From: Actinomycetota bacterium | Lineage (GTDB): Bacteria; Actinomycetota; Geothermincolia; Geothermincolales; RBG-13-55-18 | DNA: 64,000 nucleotides | NCBI GenBank assembly: GCA_030019255.1 | Contig: JASEFK010000006.1 | Location: 26,464 to 90,463, forward strand | Reading direction: 5' to 3' | In this document: piece after piece, positions 51,272 to 58,330 of the stretch | How positions within the stretch are numbered: position 1 is the first letter of the stretch | How the letters are laid out: the number at the start of each line of letters is the position of its first letter | The notes under the pieces: generated by a model | Told to the model about the DNA's origin: nothing | Databases searched by the model: none | Seen by the model: the letters and a program-made list of their open reading frames with translations, nothing else | Position numbers and translations under genes: made by a program

Positions 51272-52804
51272 TCAGGCCCCGGCGTGCTTGATGCCCAGTA
51301 TATCCAGCTCCTCCTGGGTGAGACCCACGCCCCGCAGGCGGAGGCGGTTGCCGCGCAGGCTCTCGATGGCGTTTATCCCCATCCCTCCCAGCATCTCCAT
51401 GATCTCGTGGGACCAGGCGCGGAGGAGGTTGACCAGCCGGCGGGCCCCCACCTCCGGGTTGAGGCGCTTGGAAAGGTAGGGATCCTGGGTGGCGATGCCC
51501 CAGTTGCACTTCCCGGTATAGCACTTCTGGCACACGTGGCAACCGAGGGCCACCAGCGCCGCCGTCCCGATATACACCGCGTCCGCCCCCAGGGCTATGG
51601 CCTTGATCACGTCGGCGGAGGAGCGAATGCCGCCCGCCACCACGATGCTGGCCCGGTTGCGGATGCCCTCCTGGCGCAGGCGGTCGTCCACCGCCGCCAG
51701 GGCCAGCTCGATGGGGATGCCCACGTTGTCCCTTATCATGGTGGGTGCCGCCCCGGTCCCGCCCCGGATACCGTCAAGAACTATGATGTCCGCTCCGGCG
51801 CGCACCATCCCCGAGGCAATGGCCGCGGAGTTGTGTACCGCGGCGATCTTCACCGACACCGGCTTCTCCCAGTGGGTGGCCTCCTTCAGGGCGTATATGA
51901 GCTGGGCCAGGTCCTCGATGGAATAGATGTCATGATGGGGGGCGGGTGAAAGGGCGTCGGTGCCCTTGGGAATCATGCGTGTCCTGGAGATCTCGGCGCT
52001 CACCTTCTCTCCCGGAAGGTGGCCGCCGATGCCGGGCTTGGCCCCCTGTCCTATCTTGATCTCCAGTGCCGCTGCCACCTCCAGGTAATCGGCATGGACC
52101 CCAAAACGGCCCGACGCCACCTGGCATATGGTGTGATCCCCGTATTTATAGAGGTTGCGATGCAGGCCTCCTTCCCCGGTGTTGTAGTAGGTGCCCGCCT
52201 CGGCGGCGGCGCGGGCCAGGGACTCGCAGGCGTTGTAGCTGATGGCCCCGTAGGAGATGGCCGAGAACATGATGGGGGTCTCCAGCTTCAGCTGGGGAGT
52301 GATCCTGGTCTCCAGGGAGGGCTTGCCACCCTTCCTTCCCACCTTGAGGGCGTCGGGCTTGGCCCCCAGGTAGGTGCGGAGCTCCATGGGCTCCCGCAGG
52401 GGGTCGATGGAGGGGTTGGTCACCTGGCTGGCGTCCAGGACGATGCGGTCCCAGTAGATGGGGTATGGCTTATCACACCCCATGCCGGTCAAGAGGACCC
52501 CGCCCGTCTCCGCCTGCTTGTAGATGTTCTGAAGGACTTCCCTGGTCCAGTTGGCGTTGGGAGGGTGCTGGGTAGGGTTATGCCGCACCACCAGCGCATT
52601 GGTGGGGCACAGGGTGGCACAGCGCAGACAGCCCACGCACTTGCTCTCGTCGGCGAAGACGGCGTCTTCCTCCTCATCGTACCAGTGCACGTCGAAGGCG
52701 CACTGCCGGGCGCAGACCTCGCAACGGATGCACCGGTAGTCGTCCCGGTCGATCAGGAACTGCGGCAACAGGTAGCTCTTCAAGTCCTCCAGCCTCCGTT
52801 TCAA
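51272..52804 (-). CDS. Glutamate synthase FMN/ferredoxin subunit (archaeal type)
   Basis: The start is a TTG at 52804 that overlaps the stop of the preceding gene (TTGA); the frame extends further upstream but only as antisense-like sequence. The 510-residue protein opens with two ferredoxin sets, CIRCEVCARQC and CVGCLRCATLC, and then a GltB FMN-binding barrel with NTGEGGLHRNLYKYGD, GQGAKPGIGGHLPGEKV, LDGIRGGTGAAPTMIRDNVG and IVVAGGIRSSADVIKAIALGADAVYIGT. The [3Fe-4S] region CHVCQKCYTGKCNWGIATQDP is complete. It makes glutamate from 2-oxoglutarate and ammonia channelled from the glutaminase subunit. Confidence 0.94.
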   Translation of the reverse strand: MKRRLEDLKSYLLPQFLIDRDDYRCIRCEVCARQCAFDVHWYDEEEDAVFADESKCVGCLRCATLCPTNALVVRHNPTQHPPNANWTREVLQNIYKQAETGGVLLTGMGCDKPYPIYWDRIVLDASQVTNPSIDPLREPMELRTYLGAKPDALKVGRKGGKPSLETRITPQLKLETPIMFSAISYGAISYNACESLARAAAEAGTYYNTGEGGLHRNLYKYGDHTICQVASGRFGVHADYLEVAAALEIKIGQGAKPGIGGHLPGEKVSAEISRTRMIPKGTDALSPAPHHDIYSIEDLAQLIYALKEATHWEKPVSVKIAAVHNSAAIASGMVRAGADIIVLDGIRGGTGAAPTMIRDNVGIPIELALAAVDDRLRQEGIRNRASIVVAGGIRSSADVIKAIALGADAVYIGTAALVALGCHVCQKCYTGKCNWGIATQDPYLSKRLNPEVGARRLVNLLRAWSHEIMEMLGGMGINAIESLRGNRLRLRGVGLTQEELDILGIKHAGA

Positions 52805-53952
52805 GCCGAATCCGTCGCGGGAAGGGAGATGACCTCGGCTCCAGCCTCCTCGTGCTCCTCCGCCGCCTCCAGGAGTTCGGCCACGATGGGTTCCCCTCCC
52901 TGCGGGATCCAAGTCTCCCGGAGGGTATCGTCCACCAGGTGGATGGGGGCCTCCTCCGAGGAGATGTACATGAAATCGCCGTTGCGCCCGGCCACCAGGG
53001 GCCGCAGCCTTATGCGGTCCGTGAGGCCGATCATCTGGCTGCGGTTGGAGATGATGATGCTGAAGGGGCCGTTGAGGAGCAGGGAACCGTAGGTCTGGCG
53101 CAGGGCGGTGTGCACCTCCCGCTCCCGCGGGGGCATGCGGTCTATCTCCGTCCACAGCGGCGCGGCGAAGACCCTGGCCATGTCCTGGATGGTAAGTCCG
53201 TGCCTCCTCAGCAGCAAATCGACGCCGTAGGCGATGACCTCGGTATCCGTGTGCAGGGTGCAGATGTAACCGAACATCTCCAGGTAGCGGCGGTTGATGC
53301 CGTAGGAGGAGATCTCGCCGTTGTGCACCACCGACCAGTCCAGGATGTTGAAGGGGTGGGCCCCTCCCCACCATCCCTGGGTGTTGGTGGGGAACCTGCC
53401 GTGGGCCACCCACGTATAACCCTCGTATTCCTCGAGGCGGAAGAAACGGCCGATGTCCTCCGGGAAACCCACCCCCTTGAAGACGCCCATGTTCTTCCCG
53501 CTGGAGAAGACGAAGGCCCCATCTATCCTTACGTTTATGTGCATCACCGCCTGGACAACGAAATCGTCGGCATCCAGCTCCGAGCAGACCAGGTTCTCCC
53601 TGGGTCGCAGGAAGTACCTCCAGAGCAGCGGCGGGTCATCCACTCCCTCGCAGGCGCGGGTAGGAATGACCTCGGCGCCTTCCACCTCGAACCGGGTCTT
53701 GAAGAATTCCTCCGTCTCCTTCCTGGCCGCCTGGTCATCGTACATCATGTGAAAGCAGTACAGCTCGGCGTATTGTGGGTAGATACCGTAAGCGGCGAAG
53801 CCGCCGCCCAGACCGTTGCTCCTCTCCTTCATGTTGGCGATAGCCACTATCATGGGTTCGCCGTTGAACCTCTCCCCTCGGACGTTCATCATCCCGAATA
53901 TGGAACACCCGGAGAAATCCTTATCGTCCCGAAAGCGCGCTTCCCTGAGCAT
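52801..53952 (-). CDS. Glutamate synthase glutaminase subunit (class II amidotransferase)
   Basis: The 383-residue protein has an early CSIFGMMN, whose cysteine (C16) would be the N-terminal nucleophile after processing. It also has WVAHGRFPTNTQGWWGGAHPFN, VVHNGEISSYGINRRYLE and HTDTEVIAYGVDLLL, as in GlxB/PurF-like class II amidotransferase domains. It releases ammonia from glutamine for the FMN subunit, whose start codon overlaps its stop. The first 15 residues are probably removed. The start overlaps the FAD reductase gene by 32 bp, another sign of a tight operon. Confidence 0.92.
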   Translation of the reverse strand: MLREARFRDDKDFSGCSIFGMMNVRGERFNGEPMIVAIANMKERSNGLGGGFAAYGIYPQYAELYCFHMMYDDQAARKETEEFFKTRFEVEGAEVIPTRACEGVDDPPLLWRYFLRPRENLVCSELDADDFVVQAVMHINVRIDGAFVFSSGKNMGVFKGVGFPEDIGRFFRLEEYEGYTWVAHGRFPTNTQGWWGGAHPFNILDWSVVHNGEISSYGINRRYLEMFGYICTLHTDTEVIAYGVDLLLRRHGLTIQDMARVFAAPLWTEIDRMPPREREVHTALRQTYGSLLLNGPFSIIISNRSQMIGLTDRIRLRPLVAGRNGDFMYISSEEAPIHLVDDTLRETWIPQGGEPIVAELLEAAEEHEEAGAEVISLPATDSA

Positions 53953-55267
53953 GGCTGACTATCCTTTTCTCCTCTCCCTTTCCTGCCCTGGCCAGACCCG
54001 CCACCGCCTCCACGATGCGTTCCTCCCTCATGGAGCGCGGGAAGTGTATGTGCCCGAAACCCTCCTCGAGGAGGAAATTCCTTATCCTTCGCACATTGGC
54101 CCTCTCTTGGATGAGTGAAGTGAGGATGCCCGCCCTCTCTATCTTGCCCGCCACCAGCATCCCCACCAGGAGGTCTCCCTGGATGACCACCTTCCGATAA
54201 TCGCCGTCCTCTCCCCGTCGGACGATTACCTCGTAGGAATCATCGGGCGGGTTCACCACGCCTGCGGAAAGGACGGGCAGCCCGAAGAACTCCACCGCGT
54301 TCATGGAATTGCCACCCGGATAGGGGACCTCCCTCCCGGCCATGTTCAGGCCCGCGTATTTCCCCTGCAGGGCCGCTATAGGCCACAGGGCATTCACCGC
54401 GGGCTCCCCGCGCACCAGGTCGAAGGCCGCAGCGACATCGCCGGCAGCGAAGACATTCGGGCAGGAGGTCCGCTGGTGCTCATCAACCAAGATTCCTCTA
54501 TCGCAGTGAAGACCGGCCTCCTCGGCCAGCTCCATGCGCGGCCTCACGCCCACCGCCACCACCAGGAGGTCGAAATCCAGCTCCGCCCCGTCGTCGAGGA
54601 CCGCCGTCCCCCGGTATCCTCCACGGGTTTCGACCCGCGAGACGCTGCGGCCCGTGGTTACCTCTATGCCCGCTTCCCGGCAGCGCGCAGCCACCATCTC
54701 CGAGGCCACCTCGTCCAACGCCAGCGGAAGAATCCGGTCCATCTTCTCCACCACCACCACCTCGCAACCCCGGGAATGCAGGGCCTCCGCCGCCTTCATG
54801 CCGATCAGGCCGGCCCCCATCACCAACGACCTAAGGGGGCGAGCGGTGAGGCGGAGCATGGTCCGGGCATCATCCCACGAAACGAAGGTGAGATACCTCA
54901 TCTCCGCGAGCCCCTCGACAGGGGGGATGAAAGGCTGGAATCCGGTAGCCAGGAGCAGCTTCTTCCACTTGAACCTCTCACCGCTGGAGGTCTCCAGGAA
55001 GTGCCGCTCCAGGTCCACCACCTCTACCCTGCTTCCGGGATGGAAGTCTATCCTTCGCTTGCGGTAGTAGTCGGTGGGCCGGTAATACATCCCCTTCTCG
55101 TCGATATACCCCATCACCAGGTAGGAGATCAGGGGGCGGGAATAGCAACGGCGCTTCTCCTCCCCGAACACGGCCAGGCTCCCATCCTGGTCCAGGCTGC
55201 GGATGGCGTCGCAGGCGTTAATGGCCGCCGCCGAGTTGCCCACCACCACGTAGTCGTAAGTCAGCAT
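53921..55267 (-). CDS. NAD(P)H/FAD oxidoreductase of the glutamate synthase operon
   Basis: The 448-residue protein has two dinucleotide-binding motifs, VVVGNSAAAINAC near the start for FAD and VMGAGLIGMKAAEAL for NAD(P)H, and TSCPNVFAAGDVAAA with the FAD motif. It resembles small-subunit-like pyridine-nucleotide:disulfide-fold reductases (NorW or NirB-like). It probably transfers electrons between NAD(P)H and the ferredoxin encoded upstream, supplying the glutamate synthase. No redox-active disulfide is visible at the usual position. It overlaps the next gene by 32 bp. Confidence 0.88.
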   Translation of the reverse strand: MLTYDYVVVGNSAAAINACDAIRSLDQDGSLAVFGEEKRRCYSRPLISYLVMGYIDEKGMYYRPTDYYRKRRIDFHPGSRVEVVDLERHFLETSSGERFKWKKLLLATGFQPFIPPVEGLAEMRYLTFVSWDDARTMLRLTARPLRSLVMGAGLIGMKAAEALHSRGCEVVVVEKMDRILPLALDEVASEMVAARCREAGIEVTTGRSVSRVETRGGYRGTAVLDDGAELDFDLLVVAVGVRPRMELAEEAGLHCDRGILVDEHQRTSCPNVFAAGDVAAAFDLVRGEPAVNALWPIAALQGKYAGLNMAGREVPYPGGNSMNAVEFFGLPVLSAGVVNPPDDSYEVIVRRGEDGDYRKVVIQGDLLVGMLVAGKIERAGILTSLIQERANVRRIRNFLLEEGFGHIHFPRSMREERIVEAVAGLARAGKGEEKRIVSHAQGSALSGR

Positions 55268-55380
55268 ATCGGTTCCTCTTCCTCCTTCAACGGCCGTCGC
55301 CCATTCCCGCCCTTCCCCGGCGTTTCCTCACCCGATCCTGCTTTCTAAGTCCCCGAGCCGCCAGCTCCGATTCCATCTGT

Positions 55381-55818
55381 TCATTCCTCCACCAGGACCA
55401 GGGCCTCGTTGGGACAGTTGGCCACGCAGGCCGGCACCTCGAGGTCCGGGCACAGGTCGCACTTGCCCACCACCTTCTTTTCCGCAGCGTCCCGGCGCAC
55501 CGCTCCGTAGGGACAGACAAGGATGCAGGTCCAGCATCCCACGCACCTCTGGGGGTCGTGGACCACCGCTCCCGACGCGGCATCCCTCTGCATGGCCCCG
55601 GAAAGGCAGGCGGTGATGCATGGCGCTTCGTCGCAATGGCGGCACTGCAGGGCGAAGGATACGTGACCGCGCTCCTCGACCTCCACCCTCTTGGCCGGCC
55701 TTTTCTCCTTCTTGAAGGCCTTAATGATGTTCCGGCTTTTCGAGTGCTGGACCATGCAGTGGATCTCGCACAGCCGGCATCCTATGCAGTATTCCTCGCG
55801 GGGAATGATGCGTTTCAA
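55381..55818 (-). CDS. Four-cluster ferredoxin (HycB/DMSO reductase electron-transfer type), first gene of glutamate synthase operon
   Basis: The 145-residue protein has the HycB-like pattern of four cysteine groups: CIGCRLCEIHC near the start, CRHCDEAPCITAC, CVGCWTCILVCPYG and CDLCPDLEVPACVANCPNEAL. It is predicted to hold up to four [4Fe-4S] clusters and to shuttle electrons between the FAD reductase and glutamate synthase. It is the first gene of the five-gene minus-strand operon, divergent from nrpR. A plausible promoter and operator lie within 100 bp upstream. Confidence 0.9.
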   Translation of the reverse strand: MKRIIPREEYCIGCRLCEIHCMVQHSKSRNIIKAFKKEKRPAKRVEVEERGHVSFALQCRHCDEAPCITACLSGAMQRDAASGAVVHDPQRCVGCWTCILVCPYGAVRRDAAEKKVVGKCDLCPDLEVPACVANCPNEALVLVEE

Positions 55819-55883
55819 TTCACAACCGCCTTTCGTGACCGTGACCTGCAGCGGGTTTCCCGGGCACCCGTCGTGTCAGCAGT

Positions 55884-55912
55884 TTATGATGGTTCATAAC
55901 CGCCCCGGACAA
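55884..55912 (-). promoter_or_regulatory. Promoter with overlapping palindrome for the glutamate synthase operon
   Basis: On the minus strand, TTGTCC at 55912-55907 and TCATAA at 55889-55884 lie 17 bp apart, a fair -35/-10 pair. TTATGA-TGGT-TCATAA (55884-55899) is an inverted repeat covering the -10. The spacing and half-sites differ from the nrpR operator, so binding by NrpR is uncertain. Confidence 0.5.
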
Positions 55913-56070
55913 CAGTAAGCGTCCCTGCTGGCGGTCAACCCATCCGGTTGCGGGTCCCGGACTACGGATGTACCCTTCCTCCCTCAGTCCGAAACTCCGA
56001 ACAGAATATATAAACTTCCGGCGACCAGAATCAGTATAAACCCCGCCGGTGACCGTAACCCAGCCGGGGG

Positions 56071-56099
56071 TTTACACCGGGCCGGGAAAAGCTTATAAT
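56071..56099 (+). promoter_or_regulatory. Sigma-70-like promoter of nrpR
   Basis: TTTACA at 56071-56076 and a perfect TATAAT at 56094-56099 are 17 bp apart. Transcription would begin near 56106, about 75 bp before the nrpR ATG. Confidence 0.8.
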
Positions 56100-56107
56100 T
56101 ACCGGCA

Positions 56108-56127
56108 ATAGGTAACCTATTACCTAT
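56108..56127 (+). promoter_or_regulatory. NrpR-type operator GGTA-N6-TACC in the nrpR leader
   Basis: ATAGGTA-N6-TACCTAT is a perfect 7-6-7 inverted repeat. Its core GGTA-N6-TACC matches the operator I recall for NrpR in Methanosarcina. It sits just downstream of the predicted transcription start, fitting autorepression. An additional perfect palindrome AAGCTTAT-AA-ATAAGCTT lies at 56131-56148. Confidence 0.75.
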
Positions 56128-56180
56128 ATTAAGCTTATAAATAAGCTTGTCAAGGCTTTAAACGGAAAAAATTTACCTAA

Positions 56181-57176
56181 ATGAGCAACGATAGGATTTT
56201 GGAGCGCAAGGCCCTGGCCATCCTGGAAATACTCCAGGAGGCCGGGAAACCCCTTGGAGCACGGGCCATCGCCCGGGAACTCTCCCGGAAGGGCCTGGAC
56301 CTCAACGAGAGGACGGTTCGCTACCACCTGCTCCATCTTGACGCAAGAGGATTCACCCGCCTGGTGGGGAGAAGCGGCAGGGTGCTCACCGAAAAGGGGG
56401 CACAGGAAGTGGAGGGCGCCCTGGCTGTGGAACGCCTGGGCTTCGTCAACGCGCGCATAGACGACCTCGCCTGGCGGGCCGATTACGACCCCCGAACCGG
56501 GAAGGGCCGCGTGGTGGTGAACCTCACCTTCCTCCCCCGGGAACAGGAACCGAGGGCCGTGGAGGCCATGCGCAGCGCTTTCCGTGCCGGCTTCTGTCTA
56601 TCCGACCTGGTGCTGCGAGCCGGGCCTGGGGAACGCATCGGCCAGGTGGAGGTGCCTTCCGGCATGGTAGGTTGGGGCACCCTGTGCAGCGTAACCCTGA
56701 ACGCCATCTTTCTGCGCCACGGTATACCCGTGGAATCCAGTTTCGGAGGGCTTCTGGAGATCCAGGAGGGAAAACCCCGCCGCTTCACTGAGATCATCAG
56801 CTACTCCGGGTCCACCCTGGACCCCATCGAGATCTTTATCAAGGGAAAGATGACCGGCGTCCATGCCGCGGCGGAGACCGGGAACGGCAGGATTTGTGCC
56901 TCCTTCCGCCAGATACCGGCCAGTGCCCGCGGACGGGCTTCCGAGATACTGGAGGAGATGCGCTCCGTCCGCCTGGGAGGGCTGGTGGTGCTGGGCAAGC
57001 CGGGGCAGCCCTGTCTGGAGATACCCTGCGCCAAGGAACGGGTAGGCCTGGTGGTGGCGGGAGGACTCAACCCCCCTGCGGCGGCCGAAGAACTGGGGGT
57101 GGATACCTATTCCCGGGCCATGGCCGAGCTGGTGGACTACTCCCAGCTGGTGCCCTTCTCCACGGTCAGGCCCTGA
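56181..57176 (+). CDS. nrpR: NrpR-like nitrogen repressor (winged helix plus NrpR/DUF128 domain)
   Basis: The 331-residue protein has an N-terminal winged-helix domain (KALAILEILQEAGKPLGARAIARELSRKGLDLNERTVRYHLLHLDARG, about residues 11-60) followed by one NrpR/DUF128 domain from about 80 to 325. That domain has YNLTFLP-like strands, GTLCSVTLNAIFLRHGIP, DPIEIFIKGKMTGV and a repeated glycine-rich region. In methanogens NrpR binds 2-oxoglutarate and represses nif and glnA genes. Archaeal NrpR often has two DUF128 domains; this one has one. It is divergent from the glutamate synthase operon. The ribosome site is weak (ACGGAAAAAATTTACCTAA). Confidence 0.9.
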   Translation: MSNDRILERKALAILEILQEAGKPLGARAIARELSRKGLDLNERTVRYHLLHLDARGFTRLVGRSGRVLTEKGAQEVEGALAVERLGFVNARIDDLAWRADYDPRTGKGRVVVNLTFLPREQEPRAVEAMRSAFRAGFCLSDLVLRAGPGERIGQVEVPSGMVGWGTLCSVTLNAIFLRHGIPVESSFGGLLEIQEGKPRRFTEIISYSGSTLDPIEIFIKGKMTGVHAAAETGNGRICASFRQIPASARGRASEILEEMRSVRLGGLVVLGKPGQPCLEIPCAKERVGLVVAGGLNPPAAAEELGVDTYSRAMAELVDYSQLVPFSTVRP

Positions 57177-57496
57177 AGTGGCCGGACTGCGGGGCGCTTT
57201 GCCTCGTGGAGCGGGACTACACGACCTGCGCGGGGGGATCGCCGTTCTGGCAATTATTACCATGTCGCTATTTTCCCTCAGCCTGGACCTTTTCCGCCTG
57301 GCCGTGAACCGGGCCCACGAAACGGGAGCCCTCTCCAAGTACTGGGAAGATAACAAGGTTCGGGACCGCGCCCGGAAAGACAGGTATAATAAAGCCGGCA
57401 ACCATGTGGTGCGAAGGGGTCAGCAGGCTCTCCGTAAGCTTGTCGCGGCGACCCTTCGCGACGGGCGTGAGCACCCCGGGGATGGAAGGAGGTAAC
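57177..57496. other. 320-bp gap between nrpR and the ADC-like gene
   Basis: No convincing gene is seen; a frame at 57178-57495 gives a basic, poorly patterned peptide. TATAAT at 57385-57390 may be a -10 for the ADC-like gene. Confidence 0.4.
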
Positions 57497-58261
57497 ATGG
57501 AGGGGCTCTTCTTCGAGGACGTGGAGCAGAGGGAAGTGGAGATAACCGGCGGGTCCTGCGCCGTGCCGGTGCTCTACCGGGAGGTCTTCGCCGTGGCGGG
57601 CATTTTCCTGGCCCCCACCCTGAAACTCCGCGACCTTCTGCCCACCTCCAAGCTGGTTCCCGCGGAGGTGATGCCCGGAAAAGGGCTCCTGGCCATCATG
57701 GCCTTCGACTACCGGGACACCAGCATAGGCCCCTATCGGGAGCTGGGAATAGCCGTCCCGGCCCGTTACCGCCCCCGCCTTAACCCCATGCTCATCCCGC
57801 CCCTGCGCATGGCCGCCTCCCTATCCTTCGAGGCCTTCGTCTGGCAGCTCCCGGTGACCACGGATATAGCGCTGCACGCCGGGATCGACATCTGGGGTTA
57901 CCCCAAGTTCCTGGGGGAGATCGAGTTCGCGGAGGACGAGAAGACGGTAACCTGCACCCTCACGGAGCAGGGCCGACACATCCTCACCCTGGAGGTGAAG
58001 AAGTCGCTCCCCCGCATGAAAACCTACTTCGACATCAATACCTACACGGTGAAGGACCGGGAGCTCCTCTTCACCCCCATCCGGGGAGTCTCCACTTCCC
58101 TGGGCCGCAGCTTCCTCCCCGGAACCGCCCGCATCACCCTCGGCGAGCACGAACTCTCGAGGAAAATCCGCGAGATAGCGCCGGGGAAAAGCATCCACTC
58201 CCTCTACATCCCCCGCGCCCGGATGCTCCTTCCGGAAGCGGAGCAGCACCTCAGCCTCTAA
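57497..58261 (+). CDS. Acetoacetate decarboxylase-fold protein
   Basis: From the ATG at 57497, after AAGGAGGTAAC, the 254-residue protein has the ADC fold: SKLVPAEVMPGKGLLAIMAFDYRDTSIGPYRELGIAVP, and IDIWGYPKFLGEIEF with the candidate Schiff-base lysine K137. The neighbouring residue that usually is a second lysine (YPKK) is Phe here, which would raise doubt about a decarboxylase-type pKa shift. Other ADC-superfamily members are aldolase-dehydratases, so the reaction is open. It is convergent with the RuBisCO-like protein operon, separated by a REP-like element. Confidence 0.82.
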   Translation: MEGLFFEDVEQREVEITGGSCAVPVLYREVFAVAGIFLAPTLKLRDLLPTSKLVPAEVMPGKGLLAIMAFDYRDTSIGPYRELGIAVPARYRPRLNPMLIPPLRMAASLSFEAFVWQLPVTTDIALHAGIDIWGYPKFLGEIEFAEDEKTVTCTLTEQGRHILTLEVKKSLPRMKTYFDINTYTVKDRELLFTPIRGVSTSLGRSFLPGTARITLGEHELSRKIREIAPGKSIHSLYIPRARMLLPEAEQHLSL

Positions 58262-58330
58262 AGGGGTCAGGTCTTGAATTTTGATACCCCTGGGGGTATC
58301 CACAGACCGCCGACTGCCTGACTGACCCCT
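58262..58330. repeat. REP/MITE-like palindromic element between convergent genes
   Basis: AGGGGTCAG (58262-58270) and CTGACCCCT (58322-58330) are inverted ends of a 69-bp element starting AGGGGTCAGGTCTTGAAT. Inside it, GATACCCC-TG-GGGGTATC (58283-58300) forms a hairpin. It begins right after the ADC-like stop and its right end supplies part of the TAG stop of the RuBisCO-like gene. It resembles REP-type elements of RAYT transposases; no transposase is nearby. It may also act as a bidirectional terminator. Confidence 0.75.

Noticed and set aside
52805-53413. N-terminal extension of the glutamate synthase FMN subunit frame
   Set aside because: The extra 200 residues are low-complexity and lie antisense-like within the glutaminase gene. 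The TTG at 52804 overlapping the previous stop gives a normal protein length.
57178-57495. Possible 105-residue gene after nrpR
   Set aside because: The peptide has one short hydrophobic stretch but is otherwise a basic run with no family pattern and no ribosome site. Third-position bias is weak.
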